Source: Pseudomonas sp. A34-9 (GTDB lineage: Bacteria > Pseudomonadota > Gammaproteobacteria > Pseudomonadales > Pseudomonadaceae). From it: a stretch of DNA of 64,000 bases. The position numbers were made by a program, and so were the translations under genes. Of this stretch, positions 30,898-39,234 are shown piece after piece. The notes beneath the pieces were generated by a model, which was not told where the DNA came from, searched no databases, and worked only from the letters and a program-made list of their open reading frames with translations. Location of the stretch: the NCBI RefSeq assembly GCF_029543085.1, contig NZ_CP119967.1, positions 310,001-374,000 of the forward strand. Direction: 5' to 3'. Each line of letters starts with the position of its first letter. Positions within the stretch are counted from its first letter, which is position 1.

Positions 30898-31785
30898 TCA
30901 AGAGGCTGTTGGTGATTCTCGATACAGTGAGAAACAGGCTTCCGCCAGCGCGGAGCGTGGGGCGCCGCGACGCATGATCAGGCCCAGCGGGGCAACGGTC
31001 CGGGCGTCCTCGATTGGTTGCAGGCGCAGGTGATCGGTGAGTTTTTCCAGGCCACCGTCCAGCGGCATGATCGCGCAGCAAAAACCGCCGTGCACAGCTT
31101 GTAACAATTGATGCACGGCGTCGGTTTGCAGCAACGCTTGCGGGGTCAGGCCACGGCTGTGGAAGTTATGGTCGATGGACTGGCGAAAATGCATGCCGCT
31201 GGTGAGCATGCCCAACGGCAGTTCGATCAGCGATTGCCAGCTCAATGGGGCCTCGCCGAAGGTGAAGGTGCGCTGGTCGTAGAGCAGGCCCATGCGGGTT
31301 TCGTTGAAGGTCAGTGATTCGAAGCGTTCGTGGTCCAGACGATCAAGATAGGACACGCCGAGGTCTATGCGGTTGTTTGCCAGGTGTTCGAGGATCTGTT
31401 CGGAACTCAGCGCCGACATTTCGAAACGCAGATCCGGGTGTGCGGCATGCAGGCGTTGCATCAACGGCAGCGGATCGAAACTCGACAACGGCACCACGCC
31501 CAGTCGCAGCGTGCCGATCAGGTTGCCACGACACGCTGCCGCTTCCGCGTGCAAACCGTCATAGGCCGCCATCACCGAACGTGCCCAGGCCAGCACGCGC
31601 TCGCCCGGTGCGGTGAAGCCTTCGAAGCGCTGCCCTCGGTTGACCAGTGGCAGGTCGAGTTCTTCTTCGAGGCTGCGCAGACGCATCGACAGGGTGGGCT
31701 GGGTGATGTGGCAGCGCGCGGCGGCCTGGCCGAAGTGGCGGGTTTCGTCGAGGGCGATGAGGAATTTCAGTTGCTTGATGTCCAT
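30898..31785 (-). CDS. LysR-family regulator (CynR-like)
   Basis: 295 aa. The N-terminal winged HTH reads MDIKQLKFLIALDETRHFGQ then AAARCHITQPTLSMRLRSLEEEL. The C-terminal effector-binding domain starts around residue 90 (GTLRLGVVPLSSFDPLPLMQ). It lies directly upstream of fdhD on the same strand, 92 bp away, so it probably controls the FdhF/FdhD pair in response to an unknown small molecule. Usual length, with no anomalies. Confidence 0.85.
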   Translation of the reverse strand: MDIKQLKFLIALDETRHFGQAAARCHITQPTLSMRLRSLEEELDLPLVNRGQRFEGFTAPGERVLAWARSVMAAYDGLHAEAAACRGNLIGTLRLGVVPLSSFDPLPLMQRLHAAHPDLRFEMSALSSEQILEHLANNRIDLGVSYLDRLDHERFESLTFNETRMGLLYDQRTFTFGEAPLSWQSLIELPLGMLTSGMHFRQSIDHNFHSRGLTPQALLQTDAVHQLLQAVHGGFCCAIMPLDGGLEKLTDHLRLQPIEDARTVAPLGLIMRRGAPRSALAEACFSLYRESPTAS

Positions 31786-31925
31786 CTTCGCTCCGAAGCT
31801 TTGTTGGCGGGGTGGGCGATTCTACCGCTTGGGCAGAGACAGGGTCATTGGTCGGCTTGGAACCGGGTTTGTCCGGGGTGGTCTAGGCTTGGACGACTGA
31901 ACCTTTATTCCATGGAGAGAACACG

Positions 31926-32366
31926 ATGAGCCTTTTAAGTTTTGTGAAAGAAGCCGGTGAAAAGCTGCTCGATCTGCTGACCCCGGGCAATGCCAATGCC
32001 AGTGAGCAGTTGAAGGAACACATCAGCAAGGTCGGTCTGGGCAATCCGAATGTGCAGGCGACGGTGGATGGCGACAAAGTGACCGTCACCGGTGAAGTCG
32101 CGAGTCAGGAAGAGAAAGAGAAGATTCTGTTGGCAGTGGGCAACATTGCCGGCGTTGGCAGCGTGGATGATCAAATCACCGTGAGCGGGCCAGTTGTCAC
32201 TGCCGCGCAATTTGTCGTGGTCAAGTCGGGTGACACCCTCAGCGCGATTTCACTGCGTGTGTACGGCGATGCCAACAAGTATCAGAAAATTTTCGACGCC
32301 AACAAGCCGATGCTCAAGGATGTGAACAAAATCTATCCAGGCCAGACACTGCGTATCCCTGAATAA
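31926..32366 (+). CDS. kbp: BON-LysM protein (Kbp/YgaU-like)
   Basis: 146 aa. It has an N-terminal BON domain ([23 protein letters not shown], about 36-90) and a C-terminal LysM domain ([33 protein letters not shown], ~97-146). There is no signal peptide, as in E. coli Kbp, which binds potassium in the cytoplasm and responds to osmotic stress. GAGA lies 6 nt before the ATG. It is monocistronic and followed by a REP doublet. Confidence 0.9.
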   Translation: MSLLSFVKEAGEKLLDLLTPGNANASEQLKEHISKVGLGNPNVQATVDGDKVTVTGEVASQEEKEKILLAVGNIAGVGSVDDQITVSGPVVTAAQFVVVKSGDTLSAISLRVYGDANKYQKIFDANKPMLKDVNKIYPGQTLRIPE

Positions 32367-32377
32367 CCCGCAAGCCC

Positions 32378-32457
32378 TGTAGGGGCTGCCGCAGGCTGCG
32401 ATCTTTTGATCTTTAAACTGCAAGATCAAAAGATCGCAGCCTGCGGCAGCTCCTACA
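32378..32457. repeat. REP doublet, TGTAGGAGCTG type
   Basis: TGTAGGGGCTGCCGCAGGC and GCCTGCGGCAGCTCCTACA face each other with GATCTTTTGATCTT arms. It sits between the convergent kbp and yrfG genes. Confidence 0.88.
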
Positions 32458-32462
32458 GGGGA

Positions 32463-33125
32463 TCAGAGGTTGGCGATCAGATTGCGGTAATCCTCGACGG
32501 CGGCAAACTCAGCTGTGTCCTTCGGCCCCTTGCGGCTGTCCGGCTCTTTCACCGCCAGCAAATGCGCCACACCAAAATCCCGCGCACTGCGCAGAATCGG
32601 CAAGGTATCGTCGATAAACAGACTGCGCGCCGGATCAAAGCCGATGTCCGCCTGCAAGGCATCCCAGAACTGCGGATTTTCCTTGGGATAACCGTAATCA
32701 TGCGAGCTGATCAGCCGCTCGAAATAGGGCGCCAGTTCGACGCGTTCGAGCTTCAGCGACAGTGAGTCGCGGTGCGCGTTGGTGATCATGATCACCCGCT
32801 TGCCGGCGCGTTTGATCGCTTCCAGAAAGGTATCGGCATCCGGCCGCAAGGCAATCAGATGCGCAGTTTCCTGCTTCAATTCACGCACCGATAACTTCAG
32901 CTCGGCACTCCAGAAGTCCAGGCAATACCACTGCAACTGGCCGGCGTGGCGCTCGAACAGCGGCTGCAATTCCATCTCGGCCATGGCGCGGCTGACCCCG
33001 TGCAGTTCGGCGTAACGCTGGGGCAGGTGTTCCAGCCAGAAGTGATTGTCGAAGTGCAGATCCAGCAGCGTGCCGTCCATGTCCAGCAGAACGGTATCGA
33101 TGTCGGACCACGGTAATGAAGGCAT
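32463..33125 (-). CDS. yrfG: GMP/IMP nucleotidase YrfG (HAD family)
   Basis: 220-aa HAD hydrolase. Motif I is TVLLDMDGTLLDLHFDN (nucleophile Asp near residue 15), motif II IMITNAHRDSL, and motif IV SLFIDDTLPIL. The length matches E. coli YrfG, which dephosphorylates GMP and IMP. I chose the ATG at 33125 (MPSLPWSDIDTV); the frame extends 18 codons further into the shared promoter region. It is divergent from nudE, as in many gammaproteobacteria. Confidence 0.9.
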   Translation of the reverse strand: MPSLPWSDIDTVLLDMDGTLLDLHFDNHFWLEHLPQRYAELHGVSRAMAEMELQPLFERHAGQLQWYCLDFWSAELKLSVRELKQETAHLIALRPDADTFLEAIKRAGKRVIMITNAHRDSLSLKLERVELAPYFERLISSHDYGYPKENPQFWDALQADIGFDPARSLFIDDTLPILRSARDFGVAHLLAVKEPDSRKGPKDTAEFAAVEDYRNLIANL

Positions 33126-33213
33126 GGCAACGTCTCGAACGGTAGAAAGATATCCGACATAAACAATCGGGAAAGCCACGTTATAGTAGCGCGTTCACGC
33201 CAAGGAGCTTTGC

Positions 33214-33780
33214 ATGCGCCAGAAACCCACCGTACTTGCCCGCGAGATCGTCGCCACCAGCCGTCTGTTTTGCGTCGAAGAACTCAAGCTGCGCTTTTCC
33301 AACGGCGTGGAACGCACTTACGAGCGTCTGGTCGGCAAAGGTGCGGGCTACGGCGCGGTGATGATCGTGGCGATGCTGGATGCTGAACACGCAGTGCTGG
33401 TCGAGGAATATTGCGGCGGTACCGATGAGTACGAACTGTCCTTGCCTAAAGGTTTGATCGAACCGGGCGAAGACGTATTGGCGGCAGCCGAGCGTGAACT
33501 CAAGGAAGAAGCCGGATTTGGCGCGCGACAACTGGAGCATCTGACCGAGCTGTCGCTGTCGCCCGGTTACATGAGCCAGAAGATTCAGGTCGTTCTGGCT
33601 ACCGATTTGTACGAAGAACGGCTGGAGGGCGACGAGCCCGAGCCGATGCGCGTCGATAAGGTGAACCTGCGCGAATTGTCGTCGCTGGCGCTCAATCCGC
33701 AGTTTTCCGAGGGCCGCGCATTGGCAGCGCTGTACCTGACCCGTGACTTGCTGACCCAGCGCGGGTTCTTTCCAGCATGA
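33214..33780 (+). CDS. nudE: ADP compounds hydrolase NudE
   Basis: 188-aa Nudix hydrolase. The Nudix box GLIEPGEDVLAAAERELKEEAGF lies at about residues 80-102, and the SPGYMSQKIQVVLATDLY segment is typical of NudE. It hydrolyses ADP-ribose, Ap3A and NADH-type dinucleotides to AMP. AAGGAG precedes the start by 7 nt. It is followed at once by cysQ. Confidence 0.92.
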   Translation: MRQKPTVLAREIVATSRLFCVEELKLRFSNGVERTYERLVGKGAGYGAVMIVAMLDAEHAVLVEEYCGGTDEYELSLPKGLIEPGEDVLAAAERELKEEAGFGARQLEHLTELSLSPGYMSQKIQVVLATDLYEERLEGDEPEPMRVDKVNLRELSSLALNPQFSEGRALAALYLTRDLLTQRGFFPA

Positions 33781-33791
33781 GTGAGAGATCG

Positions 33792-34619
33792 ATGAAGTTT
33801 GCCCACCCGTTGATGGCGCCGGTCGTAGAGCTGGCATTGCAGGCCGGCGAGGCGATTTTGCCGTTCTGGCGCGTTGGCGTTGAAGTCACCGCCAAGTCCG
33901 ATGACTCGCCTGTGACGGCTGCGGATCTGGCCGCGCACCATCTGATCCTTGCCGGGCTGACGGCACTGGATCCGGACATTCCGGTGTTATCCGAAGAGGA
34001 CGCCAACATCCCCCAAAGCGTGCGCGCCGGCTGGCAGCGCTGGTGGCTGGTGGATCCGCTGGACGGCACCAAAGAGTTCATCAGCGGCAGTGAAGAATTT
34101 ACTGTCAATATCGCGCTCATCGAAAACGGTCGGGTGGTGTTTGGCGTGGTATCGATGCCGACCAACGGTCGTTATTACGTTGGCGGTGCCGGGCTTGGCG
34201 CTTGGCGTTGCGACAAGCGCGGCACGCCGGTTGCGATTCAGGTGCGCAATGTACCGGGGCCGGGCGAGGCGTTTACCGTGGTGGCCAGCCGTCGTCATTC
34301 GAGTCCCGAGCAGGAACGTTTGCTCGCCGGGTTGAGTGCGAGTCTGGGCGAGTTGCAATTGGCCAATATTGGCAGCTCGCTGAAATTCTGCCTGCTGGCT
34401 GAAGGCGCGGCGGATTGCTATCCGCGACTGGCGCCGACTTCGCAGTGGGACACGGCGGCGGCGCAGGGCGTGCTGGAAGGGGCGGGCGGTGAGGTGCTGG
34501 ATTTACGCGGTGAAGCGTTCTGCTATCCGGCGCGGGAGTCGCTACTGAACGAGTTCTTTTTGGCGTTGCCGGCGAAGGCGGCCTGGCGTTCCAGATTGTT
34601 GGAGTTGGCCCGGGGTTAA
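33792..34619 (+). CDS. cysQ: 3'(2'),5'-bisphosphate nucleotidase CysQ
   Basis: 275 aa from the ATG at 33792 (GAGAGA box 4 nt upstream). An ATG at 33777 overlaps the nudE stop (ATGA) and gives five more residues. It is a Li-sensitive phosphatase of the inositol-monophosphatase fold: metal-binding LSEEDAN (about residues 66-72), DPLDGTKEFISG (about 86-97) and the C-terminal SQWDTAAAQGVLEGAGG are present. It removes phosphate from PAP, a by-product of sulfate assimilation, linking with the sulfur theme of the tau operon only loosely. Confidence 0.92.
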   Translation: MKFAHPLMAPVVELALQAGEAILPFWRVGVEVTAKSDDSPVTAADLAAHHLILAGLTALDPDIPVLSEEDANIPQSVRAGWQRWWLVDPLDGTKEFISGSEEFTVNIALIENGRVVFGVVSMPTNGRYYVGGAGLGAWRCDKRGTPVAIQVRNVPGPGEAFTVVASRRHSSPEQERLLAGLSASLGELQLANIGSSLKFCLLAEGAADCYPRLAPTSQWDTAAAQGVLEGAGGEVLDLRGEAFCYPARESLLNEFFLALPAKAAWRSRLLELARG

Positions 34620-34638
34620 GTGGGCTGATCGGCAATCG

Positions 34639-34828
34639 CCCTCACCCCAGCCCTCTACCCCAGGAGAGGGAGCCGATCGTGGGAGGTTGGAGAGTAGCGC
34701 CGACCTGGTCGAGCTTTGCTGAATCCATAATCGCTGCGATCTTTCAGGTCGATGTACAACGCAAGACACCTCGATCAGTCCCCTCTCCCTCTGGGAGAGG
34801 GTTAGGCGGGCGGCGTTCCGATGAGGGG
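34639..34828. repeat. MITE-like element, copy 5, right end interrupted
   Basis: 190 bp with the common left end CCCTCACCCCAGCCCTC and an interior close to copy 4 (CTGAATCCATAATCGCTG, TTTCAGGTCGATGTACAACG). The right end reads GAGAGGGTTAGG, then about 15 extra bases (34807-34821, CGGGCGGCGTTCCGA), then TGAGGGG. The extra bases split the terminal repeat that is intact in other copies. Confidence 0.78.
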
Positions 34829-34838
34829 CTCTTGATCT

Positions 34839-35294
34839 TCAACGGTGCAAAACGTACTGCCCGGTAAATGTCACGGCGTCTTCTTCGCTGCCCTGATTGA
34901 CGATCTGCGTATTCAAAGCCAACCGCGCCCGCCCGTAACGCCGATACATCGCCAGAAACTTCTTCCACACCGCCGCATCCGGCGCCGGGCAAATCGCCAC
35001 GGCATCTCCGGTGACGGGAAGCGGGTAACTGATCTGCCCCTCCTGAATCACAATGTGCCCGTCGGTGATGCCTTCTTCCTTCAAGCGCAAATGCAGCCAG
35101 CCCCACCCGGCCAGCACCGCGCCACAGTAAAGGCTGCCGCCGAACATGGTGCTCTTGTGATTGACGTTCGGCTCGAGTGGCAGATGCAGACTCAGTTGCT
35201 GTTCATGCCAGTCGAGCACCTTTAGGCCCATGTCTCGGGTCAGCGGGATGTCGTGATGCAAAACCGACTCAAGATAGGCGCTGTGGCTGATCAT
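34839..35294 (-). CDS. YiiD-type hotdog thioesterase
   Basis: 151 aa. The segment LSLHLPLEPNVNHKSTMFGGSLYCGAVLAGWGWLHLRL is the C-terminal YiiD-domain hotdog signature (putative thioesterase, PF09500-like). Unlike E. coli YiiD it has no N-terminal acetyltransferase domain. Its start overlaps dctD by 4 bp, so it is coupled to the dctBD transcript; no functional link to dicarboxylate sensing is evident. Confidence 0.82.
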   Translation of the reverse strand: MISHSAYLESVLHHDIPLTRDMGLKVLDWHEQQLSLHLPLEPNVNHKSTMFGGSLYCGAVLAGWGWLHLRLKEEGITDGHIVIQEGQISYPLPVTGDAVAICPAPDAAVWKKFLAMYRRYGRARLALNTQIVNQGSEEDAVTFTGQYVLHR

Positions 35295-36676
35295 TCGTTC
35301 TCGTCCCCATGGCTGCTGTCGCCAAAATTGAGACCATGCTTGCGCAACTTGTCATGCAAGGTCTTGCGCGGAATACCCAAGGCTTCGGCGAGGCTGCGCA
35401 CCGAACTGTGGGAGCGCGTCAGTTCGGCCGCGATCAACGACTTTTCAAAGTTTTCCACTTGCTCGCTGAGACCACCATTGATGACCTCGACCGTGGTGTT
35501 GCCGCTGCCTTCGGCCCCAGCGTTATCCAGCGCCAGTTCCAGGCCGAGGGCGAAACGTTCGGCGGCATTCTGCAGTTCGCGCACGTTGCCCGGCCAGGTG
35601 TGGCGCAGCAGCAAGGCACGTTGTGCCGGTTGCAATTCATGCGGCGGCAAACCATGGCGGGCGCTGGCTTCATCGGCGTAATGCTGGAACAGCACCAACG
35701 CATCTTCGCCACGTTCACGCAGTGGCGGAATGCGCAGTGGTGCGACATTGAGGCGGTAATACAAGTCGGCACGGAAGCGGCCTTGATCGGCGGCCTGACG
35801 CAGGTCTTCCTTGGTTGCGGCGATAACGCGGATGTCCAGCGGGATCAATTGATTGCCGCCCAGGCGCTCCACCACGCGCTCCTGCAGCATGCGCAACAAC
35901 TTGACCTGCACGTCCATGCTCATGCTTTCGATTTCATCGAGAAACAGCGTGCCGCCATTGGCGAATTCGAACTTGCCGATCCGGCGCTTCTGCGCGCCGG
36001 TGAATGCGCCGGGTTCATGGCCGAACAGTTCGCTTTCCACCACCGACTCGGCCAGCGCGCCGGCGTTGATCGCCACGAACGGACCGTTACGGCGGCTCGA
36101 CAAATCGTGCAGCGCGCGGGCGACGACTTCCTTGCCAGCGCCGGTTTCGCCGAGGATCAGCACGTCAGCCTTGGTCGCTGCAAGCGCGCCGATCTGTTCG
36201 CGCAGACGCAGCATCGGCGTCGAATGGCCAACCAGTCGCGCGCTCAGTTCATTTCGGTCGCTGAGGGCCAGGCGCAGACTGCGGTTGTCCAGCACCAGGC
36301 GACGCAGGGCGAGGGCGCGACGCACGCTGTCGAGCAGCGCATCGCTGGCGAAAGGTTTTTCGAGAAAGTCATAAGCGCCGGCACGCATGGCCTGCACCGC
36401 CAGCGGTACGTCGCCATGGCCGGTGATCAGCAGCACCGGCAGTTCCGGATCCTGCGCGTGCAATTCGCTGAGCAATTCCAGACCGTCCATACCCGGCATG
36501 CGAATGTCGCTCACCACCACGCCCGGCCAGTCACGTTCCAGCTGTGCCGCCAGCCCCTTGGCTTCGGACAGCGACAAGATTTTCAGACCGGCCAGATCCA
36601 GTGTCTGGCCGAGGGCCTGACGCAGGTGTGGATCGTCGTCGATCAACACCACCTGAATGCGATTGTCGATGGTCAT
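35291..36676 (-). CDS. dctD: C4-dicarboxylate response regulator DctD
   Basis: 461-aa NtrC-type activator. The receiver domain has Asp57 in VVVSDIRMPG and Lys108 in EKPF. The AAA+ domain has Walker A GETGAGKE at 176-183 and the sigma-54 contact loop GAFTGA at 223-228. The C-terminal Fis-type HTH reads SVRSLAEALGIPRKTLHDKLRKHGL. It drives sigma-54-dependent transport genes for succinate, fumarate and malate; none of those transport genes is in this window. It overlaps dctB by 4 bp. Confidence 0.94.
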   Translation of the reverse strand: MTIDNRIQVVLIDDDPHLRQALGQTLDLAGLKILSLSEAKGLAAQLERDWPGVVVSDIRMPGMDGLELLSELHAQDPELPVLLITGHGDVPLAVQAMRAGAYDFLEKPFASDALLDSVRRALALRRLVLDNRSLRLALSDRNELSARLVGHSTPMLRLREQIGALAATKADVLILGETGAGKEVVARALHDLSSRRNGPFVAINAGALAESVVESELFGHEPGAFTGAQKRRIGKFEFANGGTLFLDEIESMSMDVQVKLLRMLQERVVERLGGNQLIPLDIRVIAATKEDLRQAADQGRFRADLYYRLNVAPLRIPPLRERGEDALVLFQHYADEASARHGLPPHELQPAQRALLLRHTWPGNVRELQNAAERFALGLELALDNAGAEGSGNTTVEVINGGLSEQVENFEKSLIAAELTRSHSSVRSLAEALGIPRKTLHDKLRKHGLNFGDSSHGDENE

Positions 36677-38481
36677 GCACTTCGATCCTCGGACGGTTGC
36701 AGGCTGACCCCGGGTGCACCGGCGCGCAGCCGCAGGGTAATCAAGGCGCCACCTTGCTTGTGGTTGGCGAACGACAGTTCACCCCCGAAGGCGCGCATCA
36801 GCGTTTCACAAATGGCTAGCCCCAGCCCCAGACCCTGAGTGCGGGTCTTGGTGGTGTAAAAGGGCTCGCTGGCGCGGCCGAGGGCTTCCATGCAGAACCC
36901 CGGGCCGTTGTCGCGAATGTACAGATTGACGCCCTCGGTGGTGGATTCGGCACTCAGCCACAGTTTGCGCGGCGGGCCTTTTTCGGTGAGCGCGTCGAGG
37001 GCGTTGGCCAGCAGATTGCCGAGCACCTGGCGCAGGCGCGTTTCCCCGGCCTCGACCCACAGGGTGGCGGCCGGCAGATCGCGAATCAGCTCAACCTCCA
37101 TGCTGCGGCGCCGTTTGGCGAGCAAGGCCAGCGCATCGTCGAGCGCCGGTTGCAGGGCAACGCTTTCCGGCGCGTGGCGATCGCGGCGGGCAAAAGCGCG
37201 CAGGTGGGCAATGATCGAGGCCATGCGCCCGGTCAGTTCGCTGATCAGTTTGAGGTTGCCGCGAGCGTCGTCGGTGCGCTGATGATCGAGCAGCACTTCG
37301 GCGTTTTCCGCGTAGCTGCGGATCGCTGCCAACGGCTGATTGAGTTCGTGGCTGATGCTCGCTGACATCGTCCCCAGCGCCGACAGTTTGCCGGCCTGGA
37401 CCAGGTCATCCTGGGCACGCACCAGTTCCTGTTGGGCCTGTTCACGCTCCAGCACTTCTTCCTTCAAACGCCGGTTGAGGCCTTCGAGGTCGCTGGTGCG
37501 TTCCGCCACGCGGCCCTCCAGTTCGCGGCGTGCCTTGGCCTCGAACGCGATGCGCTCCAGATAATGCCGGCGACGCTGCATCAGCAGGCCGAGCAACAGC
37601 ATGACCACCAGCAGCGTGGCGCCGCCGATGGCGACGACGGTACGCACCGGGCGATCAATCAGCGTACGCGGGGCAAGGATACTCACGCTCCAGCCGGTTT
37701 CGGCGATGTCGTGGGTCTGGATCAGCCACGCGCTGGGGCTGAGGTTCAATGGCCGCGGTTCACGGGTCGGGTAGGGCTGGATGGCGGTGATCGCTGAGCG
37801 TTCACTGTCGTTCAAATCGCGGGTCGAACGAAAGCGCCATTCCGGGCGCGAGGTGAGGATGACCACGCCATTGTGGTCGGTCACCAGCAGTTGTTCCGGG
37901 GTTTTGCCCCACAGGCTTTCGGTGTGGTCGAGGTCGACCTTGATCACCAGCACGCCGATGATTTTTTCGCCGTCGCGCACGGCGGCCGCGAAGAAGTAAC
38001 CGCGCTTGGCAGACGTCGTGCCGAGGCCGAAGAAGCGTCCGAGGCGTCCGGCCATGGCTTCGCTGAAATACGGCCGGAACGAGAAATTGCGGCCGACAAA
38101 ACTGTCGTGCTTGTCCCAGTTCGACGCTGCCAGGGTCTGGCCGCTGGTGTCCATCAGGTACATGACTTCGGCGCCGGTCTGCGCGGCAATGTTCTTCAGC
38201 AGGCGATTGGCATTGCCTTGGGTGACGCCGTCGTCCGGCGCGCCGAGTACCGCACGCAGCGCTGGCAGGTCGCCGAGGATTTGCGGCAACACTTCGTAGC
38301 GGTGCAGCGTGCCTAGCAGGTTGGCGACGTAGAGGTCGAGGGTCTGGCGGTTCTGCCCGGCCAGTTCGCTGCGGTAATAGCGCTCGGCGAGATGCTCCAG
38401 CGGCCACAGCAGCGGCGCCAGACACAGGGCCAGCAGGGCGAGGCTGCGCCAGCGGGGTCTGCGGGGAAGGGTTGGTTTCAT
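36673..38481 (-). CDS. dctB: C4-dicarboxylate sensor kinase DctB
   Basis: 602-aa membrane histidine kinase. TM1 lies at about residues 12-30, a large periplasmic double-PDC/Cache domain follows to about 290, and TM2 at about 290-312 (VVAIGGATLLVVMLLLGLLM). A coiled coil comes next, then the H-box GTMSASISHELNQPLAAIRSY near residue 380 and the HATPase domain (NLLANALDALTEKG, DNGPGF, GLGLGLAICETLM). The long periplasmic domain binds C4-dicarboxylates in homologues. The partner DctD is encoded immediately downstream. Confidence 0.94.
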   Translation of the reverse strand: MKPTLPRRPRWRSLALLALCLAPLLWPLEHLAERYYRSELAGQNRQTLDLYVANLLGTLHRYEVLPQILGDLPALRAVLGAPDDGVTQGNANRLLKNIAAQTGAEVMYLMDTSGQTLAASNWDKHDSFVGRNFSFRPYFSEAMAGRLGRFFGLGTTSAKRGYFFAAAVRDGEKIIGVLVIKVDLDHTESLWGKTPEQLLVTDHNGVVILTSRPEWRFRSTRDLNDSERSAITAIQPYPTREPRPLNLSPSAWLIQTHDIAETGWSVSILAPRTLIDRPVRTVVAIGGATLLVVMLLLGLLMQRRRHYLERIAFEAKARRELEGRVAERTSDLEGLNRRLKEEVLEREQAQQELVRAQDDLVQAGKLSALGTMSASISHELNQPLAAIRSYAENAEVLLDHQRTDDARGNLKLISELTGRMASIIAHLRAFARRDRHAPESVALQPALDDALALLAKRRRSMEVELIRDLPAATLWVEAGETRLRQVLGNLLANALDALTEKGPPRKLWLSAESTTEGVNLYIRDNGPGFCMEALGRASEPFYTTKTRTQGLGLGLAICETLMRAFGGELSFANHKQGGALITLRLRAGAPGVSLQPSEDRSA

Positions 38482-38523
38482 GAGCCGGATGCGCCTGTAG
38501 GGACAGGCGCATTATGCCCGGCC

Positions 38524-39069
38524 TCAGGCGAAGACGTCAGCGTCCTTGAGCAGCGCGGCAGCCTGATCCTTGGCGGATAGCTTCGGCGCTTCGTCCAGTT
38601 GCCAGTCGATGCCCAGAGCGGGGTCATCCCAGCGAATGCTGCGCTCGGACGATGGATCGTAGTAGTTGGTGGTCTTGTAGAGGAATTCAGCGAACTCGCT
38701 CAGCACCACGAAGCCATGGGCAAAACCTTCCGGCACCCACAGTTGACGATGATTTTCGGCCGACAGACGCACCGCCACCGATTTACCGAAGTGCGGCGAG
38801 CTGCGGCGGATGTCCACGGCCACATCAAGTACTTCACCGACGGTCACGCGGACCAGTTTGCCTTGGGTATTTTCCAGTTGGTAATGCAGACCGCGTAACA
38901 CGCCTTTTTGCGAGCGCGAGTGGTTGTCCTGAACGAATTGCGTGTCCAGACCGGTAGCGTCCTGAAACGCTTTGGCATTGAAGCTCTCGTAGAAAAAACC
39001 GCGCTCGTCACCAAACACCTTCGGTTCGATGATCAGGACACCGGGCAGGTCGGTGGTGATTACATTCAT
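38524..39069 (-). CDS. rfbC: dTDP-4-dehydrorhamnose 3,5-epimerase RmlC
   Basis: 181-aa cupin epimerase of the dTDP-L-rhamnose pathway. LIIEPKVFGDERGFFYESFN, NHSRSQKGVLRGLHYQLE (catalytic His) and VPEGFAHGFVVLS (Asp/Tyr region) are all present. I chose the ATG at 39069 with GGAAA upstream; an ATG at 39081 adds MEIP. The usual partners rmlB, rmlD and rmlA are not adjacent, so this copy is an orphan beside dctB or a second copy of the gene. Confidence 0.92.
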   Translation of the reverse strand: MNVITTDLPGVLIIEPKVFGDERGFFYESFNAKAFQDATGLDTQFVQDNHSRSQKGVLRGLHYQLENTQGKLVRVTVGEVLDVAVDIRRSSPHFGKSVAVRLSAENHRQLWVPEGFAHGFVVLSEFAEFLYKTTNYYDPSSERSIRWDDPALGIDWQLDEAPKLSAKDQAAALLKDADVFA

Positions 39070-39234
39070 GGGGATTTCCATAGGCCAGTGTTAATGGCCG
39101 ACATTCTTGCGCAAACGGCCGAAGGGCGCGAGTGCCGGAAGACAAATAGCCCGGACGCCTTTACGCGGAGGGGGTTGCGGATCCAGCCAAGCAATGGCGA
39201 TATAGGCGCCTAATAAAATTTCAGGGGTCGTTTC

